Origin: Methylobacterium sp. Leaf123
GTDB taxonomy: Bacteria; Pseudomonadota; Alphaproteobacteria; Rhizobiales; Beijerinckiaceae
Length of the DNA stretch: 64,000 nt
Assembly: GCF_001423405.1 (NCBI RefSeq)
Contig: NZ_LMNS01000038.1
Span: 62,001 to 126,000, forward strand
Reading direction: 5' to 3'
Positions 1-8,516 of the stretch are shown here, piece after piece. How positions within the stretch are numbered: the stretch's first letter is position 1; each line of letters opens with the position of its first letter. The position numbers and the translations under genes are program-made. Below the pieces are notes generated by a model, which made no database searches, was not told the origin of the DNA, and was given only the letters and a program-made list of their open reading frames with translations.

Positions 1-2
1 GC

Positions 3-179
3 GTGGCCGGACGCAGCTTCGCCTTCGCGGAGGGTGAGTCGATCCACACCGAGAACAGCTACAAGTACACCCTCGACAGCTTCCGGGCGCTCGCCGCCCG
101 CGCCGGCTGGGCCTCGCTCGAAGCCTGGACCGACCCGGACGGATGGTTCTCGGTCCACGCCCTGCGGCGGGACGCCTAG
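3..179 (+). CDS. egtD: L-histidine N(alpha)-methyltransferase EgtD, C-terminal fragment
   Basis: The window opens inside this gene; only the last 58 codons are present, read from base 3 to the TAG at 177-179. The fragment contains IHTENSYKYT followed by AGW, then WTDPDGWFSVHAL just before the end. That is the typical C-terminus of the SAM-dependent methyltransferase that trimethylates histidine to hercynine in ergothioneine synthesis (DUF2260/EgtD family). The start and the catalytic SAM-binding part lie upstream of the window, so intactness and the partner egtB cannot be judged here. The identification rests on motif recognition only, but the conserved tail is distinctive. Confidence 0.8.
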   Translation: MAGRSFAFAEGESIHTENSYKYTLDSFRALAARAGWASLEAWTDPDGWFSVHALRRDA

Positions 180-186
180 GACGCCG

Positions 187-216
187 TTCGACGAATCGGC
201 CACCGGTTCGTCGGAA
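187..216. repeat. Degenerate copy of two-stem palindromic repeat (asymmetric stem)
   Basis: TTCGACGAA at 187-195 and TTCGTCGGAA at 207-216 form an imperfect stem around a CCGG-containing loop. The same layout (TTCGCCRAA, CCGGCATCCA loop, TTYGGCGAA) occurs at 11735-11766, 28549-28577 and, inverted, at 40013-40037. It lies in the 320-base gap between egtD and the metalloprotease (180-499), where I see no gene. It is the most diverged of the four copies. Confidence 0.5.
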
Positions 217-499
217 GAACGCGCGTCACAGCACAGGTTTGGAGGCGTGACCCGACCCCCCATGGTCGGGCACGTCTCTCGGCGCGGCCCGCCGGCCGCC
301 GCGTCCGAGGCGGGGTCCGTGCGGCATTCCGACGTGCCGCACACGCACCGATCCCATCCCGGCCCGCGCCCGAGACGACCTCAGGCTGTAAAGCAAGATC
401 GATAGAATCCGCGGTATCGAAACGATCAAAAATCAGTTTTTGCGTGGCGTTGTCGCCCCAGGGTTCGCCGCACGGTCCGCGGCATGCCAGGGGCAAGTC

Positions 500-2644
500 A
501 TGGTCGAAACCAGCACCTCCGAGAAGTCCGACAGCAGCTTGATCAATGCTGTACTCGCCCCCAACAAGTGGGACGCGAATACACTCAATTACGGCTTCCA
601 AATTCAGGACATCGACCAGAACGGCATCTCGGACTTCAACGAAGGGCAGTGGCGCGGCTTCTACGAATCAATTTTCGACAACATTTCGAGTTTCACGAAT
701 CTGAATTTCCGTGAGACCTCGTTCGAGGAATCGACGCTCGGGCAAATCCTGACCGTTGGTGGCGGCGGGTCTTCGTTCGACCCGCATCAGGGAATGCCCC
801 AGGGTAATACCCACACGTCGGTCGGGATCGGGGGCACCGTCGCAGGGGCCTCGGACGTGGTCTTCCGGGGGCAATGGTCGGAGGTCTGGTATCACGAGAT
901 CGGCCACAGCCTCGGCCTCGATCACCCGTTCGAGAGGCCGGGCGCTATCGCGGGCGTCCGATCGGATGCCGATCTGGGCACCAACTTCATCAACTCGTCG
1001 CTCTACACCGTCATGTCGTACAGCCCTTTCGCATGGGGCGAGGACAATCCGTGGACAACGGCCAAGGACGCCGGCAAGACCTTCCTGAACGCGTCGGTCG
1101 GCTCCTACATGCCCCTCGACATCGCCGCCCTGCAGCACCTGTACGGGGCCAAGGCAGCCAATACGGGCGACACCGTCTACACGTTCGGTGACGATCTCCG
1201 GACGAATGCCGGCTTCAACACCATCTGGGACACCGGCGGCGACGACACGATCCAGTATGTCGGCACGAGCCGCGCCAAGATCGATCTGCGCGCCGCGACC
1301 CTGCAGGACGAGATCGGCGGCGGCGGCTTCCTCTCCACCTCGGAGACGCTGACCGGCGGGTTCCTCGTCGCCAACGGCGTCGCGATCGAGGCGGCGATCG
1401 GCGGCGCGAAGGACGACATCCTGCACGGGCAGGAGCTGAACAACCTCCTGATCGGCAACGCCGGGAATGACAGGCTCTTCGGCCATGCCGGCGACGACCT
1501 GCTCGACGGCGGCACGGGCAGCGACCGGCTCGACGGCGGTGAGGGGAACGACCAAGCGCGCTTCTCGGGCGGGAGCCAGGACTACGCGATCGTCTACAAC
1601 GCGAATGCGCATGAAGATGTCTTCACGATCAAGCACATCGCCTCGGGCGCGATCGACACCCTGACCTCGATCGAGTCCCTGGTCTTCAACGACACCGTGC
1701 TCGGTTCGCACGCTCTGTTCGCCAATCTCGAAGCCCAGTACGGGCCGATCGCGGCCGGCGATCCGTCGAGCCTTCAAGTGACGCTGTCGCCGGGTGCGGA
1801 CGACCCGCTCCCCACCGACATCGGCGACATCGATGGCGCCTTCGCCGCCAGCGCGAAGGCCGTCTTCAACGATCTCGACGGCGGCTCCTGGCAGCGGGTG
1901 TTCGATTTCGGCAACGGCCCCGACAGCGACAACGTCTATCTCGGGCAGATCGACACCTCGAGCGACATGCAGTTCACGATCTTCAACGGCAACCAATTCG
2001 CCAGCATCATCGCCTACGGCGCGATCGAGGAAGGCCGGGAGGCCATCTGGGCCGTCGATGTCGATGCCGTCGGCTGGATGCGCCTGTTCAAGGACGGTGA
2101 ACTCCTGGCGGAAGGCCAGGGCATCGTGCCGCGCGATATCGATCGGGCGAACGAATTCGTCGGCAAGTCCAACTGGGGGGCGGACACGCCGCTGATCGGC
2201 GAGGTCAGCGAACTGACGGTCACCTCGCACAACCCCATCCCGGAGATCGACGGCGCCTTCCAGGTCTCCGCAGACGTTCGGTTCGACGACCTCGGCAGCG
2301 GCTTCTATCAGCGCGTTTTCGACACCGGCAACGGCCCTGACAGCGACAACATCTGGCTCGGACAGGTCGATAACGGGGACGACATGGCGTTCGAGATCCT
2401 CACCGGCTCGACCAAGCACCGCATCACCGCTCTGGACACGATCGTCGAGGGCGAGACCGCGAAGTGGCAGGCCAGCGTCGACGAGGGCGGCATGATGCGC
2501 CTGTTCAAGAACGACCACCTCGTGGCCGAGGGGCAGGGGGCCGTCCCGCTCGATGTCGAGCGGACGAGTGATCTGGTCGGCCAGTCCAACTGGTGGTGGG
2601 ACACGCAGCTCGCCGGCAAGGTCCGCGACCTGCTCTTCGCCTGA
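500..2644 (+). CDS. Secreted RTX metalloprotease, serralysin-like (M10), with two C-terminal LamG-like repeats
   Basis: This is a 714-residue predicted zinc protease. The zinc site HEIGHSLGLDH lies at residues 132-142, with a Met-turn (YTVMSY) downstream, as in the serralysin/M10 metzincins. Glycine-aspartate nonapeptides (GNAGNDRLFG, GDDLLDGG, GSDRLDGG) at about 318-352 are calcium-binding RTX repeats, which usually accompany type I secretion. The N-terminal part has an EF-hand-like loop, DIDQNGISDFNE, at residues 37-48. After the RTX block come two tandem copies (about 441-575 and 582-714) sharing QRVFD, NGPDSDN, LGQ, MRLFK, EGQG and SNW, and resembling concanavalin/LamG-type domains. I chose the ATG at 500 because an AGGGGCAAG stretch precedes it; an in-frame TTG at 440 would only add basic residues. 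No adjacent type I transporter is visible. The substrate is unknown. Confidence 0.85.
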   Translation: MVETSTSEKSDSSLINAVLAPNKWDANTLNYGFQIQDIDQNGISDFNEGQWRGFYESIFDNISSFTNLNFRETSFEESTLGQILTVGGGGSSFDPHQGMPQGNTHTSVGIGGTVAGASDVVFRGQWSEVWYHEIGHSLGLDHPFERPGAIAGVRSDADLGTNFINSSLYTVMSYSPFAWGEDNPWTTAKDAGKTFLNASVGSYMPLDIAALQHLYGAKAANTGDTVYTFGDDLRTNAGFNTIWDTGGDDTIQYVGTSRAKIDLRAATLQDEIGGGGFLSTSETLTGGFLVANGVAIEAAIGGAKDDILHGQELNNLLIGNAGNDRLFGHAGDDLLDGGTGSDRLDGGEGNDQARFSGGSQDYAIVYNANAHEDVFTIKHIASGAIDTLTSIESLVFNDTVLGSHALFANLEAQYGPIAAGDPSSLQVTLSPGADDPLPTDIGDIDGAFAASAKAVFNDLDGGSWQRVFDFGNGPDSDNVYLGQIDTSSDMQFTIFNGNQFASIIAYGAIEEGREAIWAVDVDAVGWMRLFKDGELLAEGQGIVPRDIDRANEFVGKSNWGADTPLIGEVSELTVTSHNPIPEIDGAFQVSADVRFDDLGSGFYQRVFDTGNGPDSDNIWLGQVDNGDDMAFEILTGSTKHRITALDTIVEGETAKWQASVDEGGMMRLFKNDHLVAEGQGAVPLDVERTSDLVGQSNWWWDTQLAGKVRDLLFA

Positions 2645-2676
2645 TCCTCCGCGTCGGAACCAAGACCGAGAGCGGT

Positions 2677-2712
2677 GCGCGCCGCCCCGAGGCGATCTCC
2701 GGGGCGGCGCGC
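2677..2712. terminator. Stem-loop between convergent genes
   Basis: GCGCGCCGCCCC at 2677-2688 pairs perfectly with GGGGCGGCGCGC at 2701-2712 across a 12-base loop. It lies between the protease stop and the convergent DUF779 stop. No clear T tract follows on either strand, so it is a candidate bidirectional terminator on position and stem strength alone. Confidence 0.5.
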
Positions 2713-2719
2713 GGCTATC

Positions 2720-3160
2720 TTAAAGCCGGCAGGCGCCCGACAGCGCCTCGTTCTCGGCCTGCGTGAACAGCCGCGAGCGAACGTGGAAGCGCTTCTCGCG
2801 GCCGTTCTCGAGCGAGAACATACCGCCGCGGCCGGGCACCACGTCGAGCATGATGTGGGTGTGCTTCCAGACTTCGAACTGCGAGCGCGAGATGAAGAAG
2901 TCCGCGCCGCCGACTTGGCCGAGATGCACGTCGCCGTCGCTCGTGATGAAGTCGCCCACGGGGTAGCACATCGGCGAGGAGCCGTCGCAGCACCCGCCGG
3001 ACTGGTGGAACATCACCGGGCCGTATTCGGCCTTGAGCTCCTCGATCAGCGCCAAAGCCGCGGGCGTCGCGGTGACCCGCAGGGGCGTGCCGGCATTGTC
3101 CGCCTGTTCGGCGGTGACGGGCTCGATCCGCTCGGACTGGGGGCTCGCGGACTCGCTCAT
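2720..3160 (-). CDS. DUF779 domain-containing protein
   Basis: A 146-residue protein with the DUF779 signature QSGGCCDGSSPMC (residues about 52-64), followed by the HLGQ and HTHIMLDV segments. The start is the ATG at 3160, with AGGAGAGG just upstream; the same open frame continues another 71 codons upstream but that part looks non-coding. DUF779 genes are commonly found next to aldehyde (acetaldehyde) dehydrogenase genes, and their biochemical role is not established. Here no aldehyde dehydrogenase is adjacent: the gene is divergent from nasA and convergent with the RTX protease. The paired cysteines suggest metal or redox chemistry, which is inference. Confidence 0.85.
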   Translation of the reverse strand: MSESASPQSERIEPVTAEQADNAGTPLRVTATPAALALIEELKAEYGPVMFHQSGGCCDGSSPMCYPVGDFITSDGDVHLGQVGGADFFISRSQFEVWKHTHIMLDVVPGRGGMFSLENGREKRFHVRSRLFTQAENEALSGACRL

Positions 3161-3296
3161 AGCTTCCTCTCCTGATGGGTTTTGTCTGGTTATCTGAGGC
3201 CGGGCCAGCGGATATCCATGTGGCTGGACGTGCGGCCGAGGATAGCAGACGAAGCCCGGCCCGAACCGTCTGAGACGGCTTGGTCTCTCAGAGTGC

Positions 3297-3363
3297 CTCA
3301 CAAAACGCTCGACCGCCGACCGTCGCCTTTCTGGGCACGGCGGCGCAGCGGGAGTTTTGTGAG
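3297..3363. promoter_or_regulatory. Ten-base inverted repeat in the nasA upstream region
   Basis: CTCACAAAAC at 3297-3306 is an exact inverted match of GTTTTGTGAG at 3354-3363. The pair sits in the 304-base gap between the divergent DUF779 gene and nasA, about 100-170 bases before the nasA ATG. Further CTCAC/GTGAG words follow at 3369-3392. Alphaproteobacterial nas operons are often controlled by NasS/NasT antitermination in a structured leader. Whether this repeat is a leader hairpin or a protein operator cannot be told from sequence alone. Confidence 0.4.
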
Positions 3364-3464
3364 AGACACTCACACACGCTCAGGTGGCGTGAGCGCGACC
3401 GGCCCGACTTTTGCGAACTCGGGCGAAACGTCCGTGTGGCGAAAAGATCCGCCGAGGATTCGCG

Positions 3465-6152
3465 ATGTCTCAGCCCGCCCCCGATTGCGCCGCGCCCGCG
3501 GTGAAGACGACCTGCCCCTATTGCGGCGTCGGCTGCGGCGTCCTCGCGACCCCGGACGGACAGGGCGGCGTGGCGATCGCGGGCGATCCCGAGCATCCGG
3601 CGAATTTCGGCCGCCTCTGCTCCAAGGGTTCGGCGCTCGGCGAGACGGTCGATCTCGAGGACCGGCTGCTCGCCCCGACCGTCGATGGCCAGACCGTGAC
3701 CTGGGAGGGCGCGCTCGGCACCGTGGCCGGGGGCCTGAGGCGGATCGCCGAGCAGCACGGGCCGGATGCGATCGCCTTCTACCTCTCGGGCCAGATCCTG
3801 ACCGAGGATTACTACGTCGCCAACAAGCTGGCGAAGGGCTTCCTCGGCACGCCGCATGTCGACACCAATTCGCGGCTCTGCATGTCCTCGGCGGTCGCCG
3901 CCCACCGCCGCGCCTTCGGCTCCGACACGGTACCCGGCTGCTACGAGGATCTCGACGAGGCCGACCTGATCGTGCTCGTCGGCTCCAACGCGGCGTGGTG
4001 CCACCCGATCCTGTTCCGCCGCATGGTCGATGCGCGCACCAAGCGCGGCACCAAGATCGTCACCGTCGATCCGCGCCGCACGCAGACCGGCGAGGAGGCC
4101 GACCTGCATCTCGGCCTCCAGCCCGGCACCGATTCCGCGCTGTTCTCCGGCCTGCTCGCCTATCTGGCCGGACAGGCCAAGCTCGACGGGCGCTTCATCG
4201 AGGAGCACACCGCCGGCTTCGAGGGCGCCCTGGAGCGCGCCCGTCAGATCGCGCCGGACGTTGCCGCCACCGCCCGCGCCACGGGTTTGGCCGAGGCCGA
4301 CGTGCAGGCCTTCTTCGAGCTGTTCGCCCGGACGAAGCGGGTCGTCACCGCCTTCAGCCAGGGGGCCAACCAGTCGGCGCAGGGCACCGACAAGGGCAAC
4401 GCCATCATCAACTGCCATCTCGCCACCGGGCGGATCGGCCAGCCGGGCATGGGCCCGCTTTCGCTCACCGGCCAGCCCAACGCCATGGGCGGGCGCGAGG
4501 TCGGCGGCTTGGCCAACATGCTGGCCGCCCACATGCACTTCGCCCCCGAGGAGGTGGACCGGGTGCGCCGCTTCTGGAAGGCGCCCAACATCATCACCGG
4601 CGAGGGCATGAAGGCGGTCGCGCTGTTCGAGGCCATCGAGCGGGGGAAGATCAAGGCGCTGTGGGTGATCGGCACCAACCCGCTCGTCTCGATGCCGCGG
4701 GCCGACCGCATCCGCGAGGCGCTTCATGGGCTCGACCTCTATGTCGTCTCGGAAGCCGTCGCGAACAGCGACAGCGCCTGCGCGACGGGCAAAAAAACCG
4801 TGCTGCTGCCGGCCCTCGCTTGGGGCGAGAAGGACGGCACGGTGACGAATTCCGAGCGCCGCATCTCGCGCCAGCGCGCCTTCCTGAAGGCGCCGGGGCA
4901 GGCGCGGGCCGATTGGGCGATCCTCTGCGACGTCGCCCGCCGCCTCGGCCATGGCGAGGCCTTCGCCTACAATTCCGCCGTCGACATCTTCCGCGAGCAC
5001 GCCGCGCTCTCGGCCTTCGAGAATGAGGGCACCCGCGACTTCGACCTCGGCGGCCTCGCCGAAATCGACCGGCGCGCCTACGACCTGCACCTGCCGATGC
5101 AGTGGCCGGTGCCGAAGCGCGGCCCGGATGCGAAGAAGGGCCGCGCCCGGCTCTTCGCCGATGGGCGCTTCTACACCTTCGATCAACGCGCCCGCTTCGT
5201 CGCCGTGCAGCCGCCCGCGCTGGCGCAGCCCGTGACCGCCGCACGCCCGCAGGTGCTCAACACCGGCCGCATCCGCGACCACTGGCACACCATGACCCGC
5301 ACGGGCAAAAGCCAGCGCCTCTCGGCCCACCGCGCCGTACCTTTCGTCGAAATCCATCCCGACGACGCCGCCCGCTACCGCCTGAACGACGGGGGATTTG
5401 CCCGCGTCGCGACCGATCTCGGCAGCACGATCCTCGAAGTCATGGTGACGGACGCCGTTCTGCCGGGCTCGATCTTCGTGCCGATGCACTGGAGCGACAT
5501 GACCGCCTCGGACGGGCGCGCGGCGGCGCTCGCCCGCGGCATCCCCGATCCGGTCTCGGGCCAGCCCGAACTGAAGGCGACCCCGGCCTCCGTCGAGGCC
5601 GTGGCCTACCGCTCCCGCGGCTACCTGCTGACGCGGGACGCCCAGGCGGCCTCGGCCGGCTGGTGGTGGGCGCGGGCGACCGTCTCCGGCGGCTCGGGCC
5701 TGATCTTCGCGACGCAGGAGGGCTCGCGGGAGATGGCTCTTTCCGTGCGCGGGATGTTCCCCGGCCACGAACTGGCCGAGTACGTCGATCACGCCCGCGG
5801 GCTCTACCGCTGCGCCGTCTATCGCGACGACCGCCTCGTTGCCGCGCTCGCTGTCGCGCCGGGCGACCGGCGGCCGGATTGGGAACTCGCCAAGGGGGTG
5901 TTTGCCGCCCCCGATATCGAGGCGATCGACCGGCGCACCCTGCTCTCGGGCCGGGCGGCGACCGCTTCGGCCGGTCCGGTGGTCTGCGCCTGCCACGGCG
6001 TCGGGCTCGACGTCATCACCGCGACCATCGCCGCCGGGGCCGGCTCGGTCGAGGCGGTGGGTGCGGCCTGCAAGGCAGGAACGAATTGCGGCTCATGCAT
6101 CCCTGAGATCCGCAAGCTCCTGTCGCCGACGCTTGCGCGTAGCGCCGCGTAG
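3465..6152 (+). CDS. nasA: Assimilatory nitrate reductase, catalytic subunit with C-terminal [2Fe-2S] domain
   Basis: An 895-residue molybdenum enzyme predicted to reduce nitrate to nitrite in the cytoplasm. Cys17, Cys20, Cys24 and Cys52 (CPYCGVGC ... LCSKG) bind the N-terminal [4Fe-4S] cluster. Cys139 in RLCMSSAV is the expected molybdenum ligand. The middle carries the molybdopterin oxidoreductase and MGD-binding regions. The last 60 residues (CACHGVG ... CKAGTNCGSC) are a BFD-like [2Fe-2S] domain, an arrangement known from assimilatory Nas enzymes. No signal peptide is present, which argues against periplasmic NapA. The ATG at 3465 gives an N-terminus beginning shortly before the cluster motif. 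cysG follows after 115 bases, fitting a supply of siroheme for nitrite reductase, which is not in the window. Confidence 0.95.
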   Translation: MSQPAPDCAAPAVKTTCPYCGVGCGVLATPDGQGGVAIAGDPEHPANFGRLCSKGSALGETVDLEDRLLAPTVDGQTVTWEGALGTVAGGLRRIAEQHGPDAIAFYLSGQILTEDYYVANKLAKGFLGTPHVDTNSRLCMSSAVAAHRRAFGSDTVPGCYEDLDEADLIVLVGSNAAWCHPILFRRMVDARTKRGTKIVTVDPRRTQTGEEADLHLGLQPGTDSALFSGLLAYLAGQAKLDGRFIEEHTAGFEGALERARQIAPDVAATARATGLAEADVQAFFELFARTKRVVTAFSQGANQSAQGTDKGNAIINCHLATGRIGQPGMGPLSLTGQPNAMGGREVGGLANMLAAHMHFAPEEVDRVRRFWKAPNIITGEGMKAVALFEAIERGKIKALWVIGTNPLVSMPRADRIREALHGLDLYVVSEAVANSDSACATGKKTVLLPALAWGEKDGTVTNSERRISRQRAFLKAPGQARADWAILCDVARRLGHGEAFAYNSAVDIFREHAALSAFENEGTRDFDLGGLAEIDRRAYDLHLPMQWPVPKRGPDAKKGRARLFADGRFYTFDQRARFVAVQPPALAQPVTAARPQVLNTGRIRDHWHTMTRTGKSQRLSAHRAVPFVEIHPDDAARYRLNDGGFARVATDLGSTILEVMVTDAVLPGSIFVPMHWSDMTASDGRAAALARGIPDPVSGQPELKATPASVEAVAYRSRGYLLTRDAQAASAGWWWARATVSGGSGLIFATQEGSREMALSVRGMFPGHELAEYVDHARGLYRCAVYRDDRLVAALAVAPGDRRPDWELAKGVFAAPDIEAIDRRTLLSGRAATASAGPVVCACHGVGLDVITATIAAGAGSVEAVGAACKAGTNCGSCIPEIRKLLSPTLARSAA

Positions 6153-6267
6153 GCGCAGTTTTCAGGTTCTCCGTCCCACTCTCGCCCCGTTCCTGAGGTG
6201 CTGCAAAGCAGCCTCGGCGGATGGGCGAGGCGGACCGGACCCCTGAGTCGAGTCGCACACAAAGACC

Positions 6268-7725
6268 ATGAGCACGCCCCGCCAACCCCGCGAAACCCGC
6301 GCCGGCCTCGAGCCGCTGGCGGTGCTACCCGTGTTCGTGCCGCTCCAGGACAAGCGGGCGGTGCTCGCCGGCTCCAATGGCGGCGCGCCCTGGAAGGTGA
6401 AGCTGCTCGCCGCCGCCGGCGCGCGGGTCGATGTCTATGCCGAGGCGCCGAGCGAGGAGTTGCGCGGCGTGCCGGCCGAGATCGCCGCCGGCTCGGTGAC
6501 CCTGCACGAGCGCCGCTGGACCCCGGAAGACCTACAGGGCGCGGCCTTCGCCATCGGCGCCATGGAGGACGAGGACGATTGCATCGCCTTCGTCGCGGCA
6601 GCACGCGCGGCCGGAGCCATCGTCAACGCCGTCGATCGGCCGCATCTGTGCGACGTGAAGTTCGGCGCCATCGTCAACCGCTCGCCGCTTGTCGTCGGCA
6701 TCTCGACCGAAGGCGCCGCCCCGGTCTTCGGGCAGACGGTGCGCGCGCGCATCGAGGCGATGCTGCCGCGCGGCTTCAAGCACTGGGTCGCCGCCGCCCG
6801 CGACTGGCGCGAGGCGGTCTCGGCCCGCTTCCACGGCTTCTCCGAGCGGCGCGGCTTCTGGGAGCGCTTCACCGACCGCGCCTTCGCCGAACCGGACCGC
6901 ACGCCGACGGAAGCCGACCTCGCCGACCTGATGGGTCAGGCCGAGGCGCTGCCGCTTGGCGGCGCGGTGACCCTGGTCGGGGCCGGGCCGGGCGATGCGG
7001 AACTCCTCACCCTCAAGGCCCTGCGGGCCCTGCGCAACGCCGACGTGATCCTCTACGACGACCTCGTCGCCCCCGAGATCCTCGATTATGCCCGCCGCGA
7101 GGCGCGGACCATGCTGGTCGGCAAGACCGGCCACGGCCCCTCCTGCCGCCAGGACGACATCAACGCGCTGATGGTCTCGCTGGCCAAATCCGGCAAGCAG
7201 GTGGTGCGGCTGAAATCCGGCGACCCGCTCGTCTTCGGCCGGGCCGGCGAGGAGATCGAGGCCTGCGAGGCCGCGGGCATTCCCTGCACCATCGTCCCCG
7301 GCGTCAGCGCGGCGCAGGGCGCGGCGGCGGCCCTCGGCGTCTCCCTGACCCATCGCGACGCGGCCCGGCGCCTGCAATTCGTCACCGGCCATGACCGGCG
7401 CGGCGCGCTGCCGGAGGATCTGAACTGGAGCGCGCTCGCCGACCGCAGCGTCACCACCGTGGTCTACATGCCCAAGCGCACGCTCCGCGTCTTGCTGGAG
7501 CGGGCGGTCGCCGAGGGGTTGGCGCCCGACACGCCGGCCCTCGTCGTGTTCAACGCGACCCGCGCCAAGCAGGCGACGGTGGCCGGCACCGCCGCCGACC
7601 TTGCGGAACGCGTCGAGGCCTCGGGGCTCGAAGGCCCGGCGCTCTTGATGGTCGGCGAAGCCCTACGCCGGCACAACGCCCGCGGCGCGGACCGGGCCGT
7701 CGAGATCCGGGCCGAAGCCTCCTGA
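6268..7725 (+). CDS. cysG: Siroheme synthase (precorrin-2 dehydrogenase/ferrochelatase and uroporphyrinogen-III methyltransferase)
   Basis: A 485-residue bifunctional enzyme. The first about 220 residues are the Met8p-like half that oxidises precorrin-2 and inserts iron; the NAD-binding region is LAGSNGGAPWKVKLL, near residues 32-46. From about residue 230 the SUMT half begins with TLVGAGPGDAELLTLKAL, then DLVAPEIL, GKTGHGPSCRQDDIN, RLKSGDPLVFGR and VPGVSAAQGAAA, all classic uroporphyrinogen-III C-methyltransferase motifs. Length fits CysG. It lies 115 bases behind nasA on the same strand and is likely co-expressed, providing siroheme for assimilatory nitrite reduction. Confidence 0.94.
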   Translation: MSTPRQPRETRAGLEPLAVLPVFVPLQDKRAVLAGSNGGAPWKVKLLAAAGARVDVYAEAPSEELRGVPAEIAAGSVTLHERRWTPEDLQGAAFAIGAMEDEDDCIAFVAAARAAGAIVNAVDRPHLCDVKFGAIVNRSPLVVGISTEGAAPVFGQTVRARIEAMLPRGFKHWVAAARDWREAVSARFHGFSERRGFWERFTDRAFAEPDRTPTEADLADLMGQAEALPLGGAVTLVGAGPGDAELLTLKALRALRNADVILYDDLVAPEILDYARREARTMLVGKTGHGPSCRQDDINALMVSLAKSGKQVVRLKSGDPLVFGRAGEEIEACEAAGIPCTIVPGVSAAQGAAAALGVSLTHRDAARRLQFVTGHDRRGALPEDLNWSALADRSVTTVVYMPKRTLRVLLERAVAEGLAPDTPALVVFNATRAKQATVAGTAADLAERVEASGLEGPALLMVGEALRRHNARGADRAVEIRAEAS

Positions 7726-7925
7726 ACCGGCTGCAAAGGCTCCGCGCGACCGGTCGCCTTGCGGCGTCGCGCGGGCTTGCGGCACGCCCCGGCTCTGTGA
7801 TGTGAGGGTGTTGCCCGACACGCTCGAACCGCCGCTTTCCCTTCGGCGATGCCATGGGTCGGGCCATTTCCACGCGGCCGCCGCGCCGGTCGGGCCGCCT
7901 CCACCGACACGCCTTCGAGGCCCTC

Positions 7926-8516
7926 ATGCGTCCGTCCCGCAGCGTTCTCCTGCCGCTTGCCGCCTTCGTGGCCGGCCTCGTGGCGATCTCCGTCGCGCTG
8001 GTGATGACGCTGGTGCCGCAGCATCCGCAGAGCGGCCCGAGCGGCATCGGCGGTCCCTTCACCCTGGTGAACCAGGACGGCGCGACGGTCAGCGAGCGCG
8101 ATTTTGCCGGCAAGCCCTACCTGATGTTCTTCGGCTTCACCCACTGCCCCGACGTCTGCCCGACCACATTGCAGCAGATCAGCGACGTGCTGGCGGCGCT
8201 CGGCCCCAAGGCGGACGCGCTGAAGGTCGCCTTCGTCAGCGTCGATCCTGAGCGCGATACGCCCGCCTCGCTCAAGACCTACCTGTCGAGCTTCGATCCG
8301 CGCATCACCGGCCTCACCGGCAGCCCCGAGCAGGTGGCGGCGACGGTCAAGACCTTCCGCGCCTACGCCAAGAAGGTGCCGAGTTCGAGCGGCGACTACA
8401 CGATGGAGCACACCGCGCTCGTCTACCTGATGGACGCCCGCAACGGCTTCGTCGGCGCGGTCAACCTCAACCGGCCGGCAGCGGACACGGCGGCGGAGCT
8501 GTCGAAGCGGATCTGA
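7926..8516 (+). CDS. SCO1/SenC family copper chaperone
   Basis: A 196-residue membrane-anchored thioredoxin-fold protein. Residues 7-30 form one N-terminal transmembrane anchor. The copper-binding CPDVC motif gives Cys74 and Cys78, and His162 lies in TMEHTALVY, so all three Sco ligands are present. Sco proteins deliver copper to the CuA site of cytochrome oxidase subunit II; that subunit is encoded at 49718-50557. I prefer the ATG at 7926 (GAGG upstream) over an in-frame ATG 24 codons earlier whose product would have a basic, Pro-rich extension before the anchor. The 3' end overlaps the convergent glycosyltransferase by 50 bases. Confidence 0.92.
   Translation: MRPSRSVLLPLAAFVAGLVAISVALVMTLVPQHPQSGPSGIGGPFTLVNQDGATVSERDFAGKPYLMFFGFTHCPDVCPTTLQQISDVLAALGPKADALKVAFVSVDPERDTPASLKTYLSSFDPRITGLTGSPEQVAATVKTFRAYAKKVPSSSGDYTMEHTALVYLMDARNGFVGAVNLNRPAADTAAELSKRI

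Noticed and set aside
34-405. Open frame over the egtD tail
   Set aside because: Overlaps the clear EgtD C-terminus in another frame and has Ser/Pro/Arg shadow composition.
440-499. TTG-started N-terminal extension of the metalloprotease
   Set aside because: The ATG at 500 has a better ribosome site and the extra 20 residues do not form a signal peptide.
3288-5996. A 902-codon open frame antisense to nasA
   Set aside because: It shadows nasA codons; no domain or start signal.
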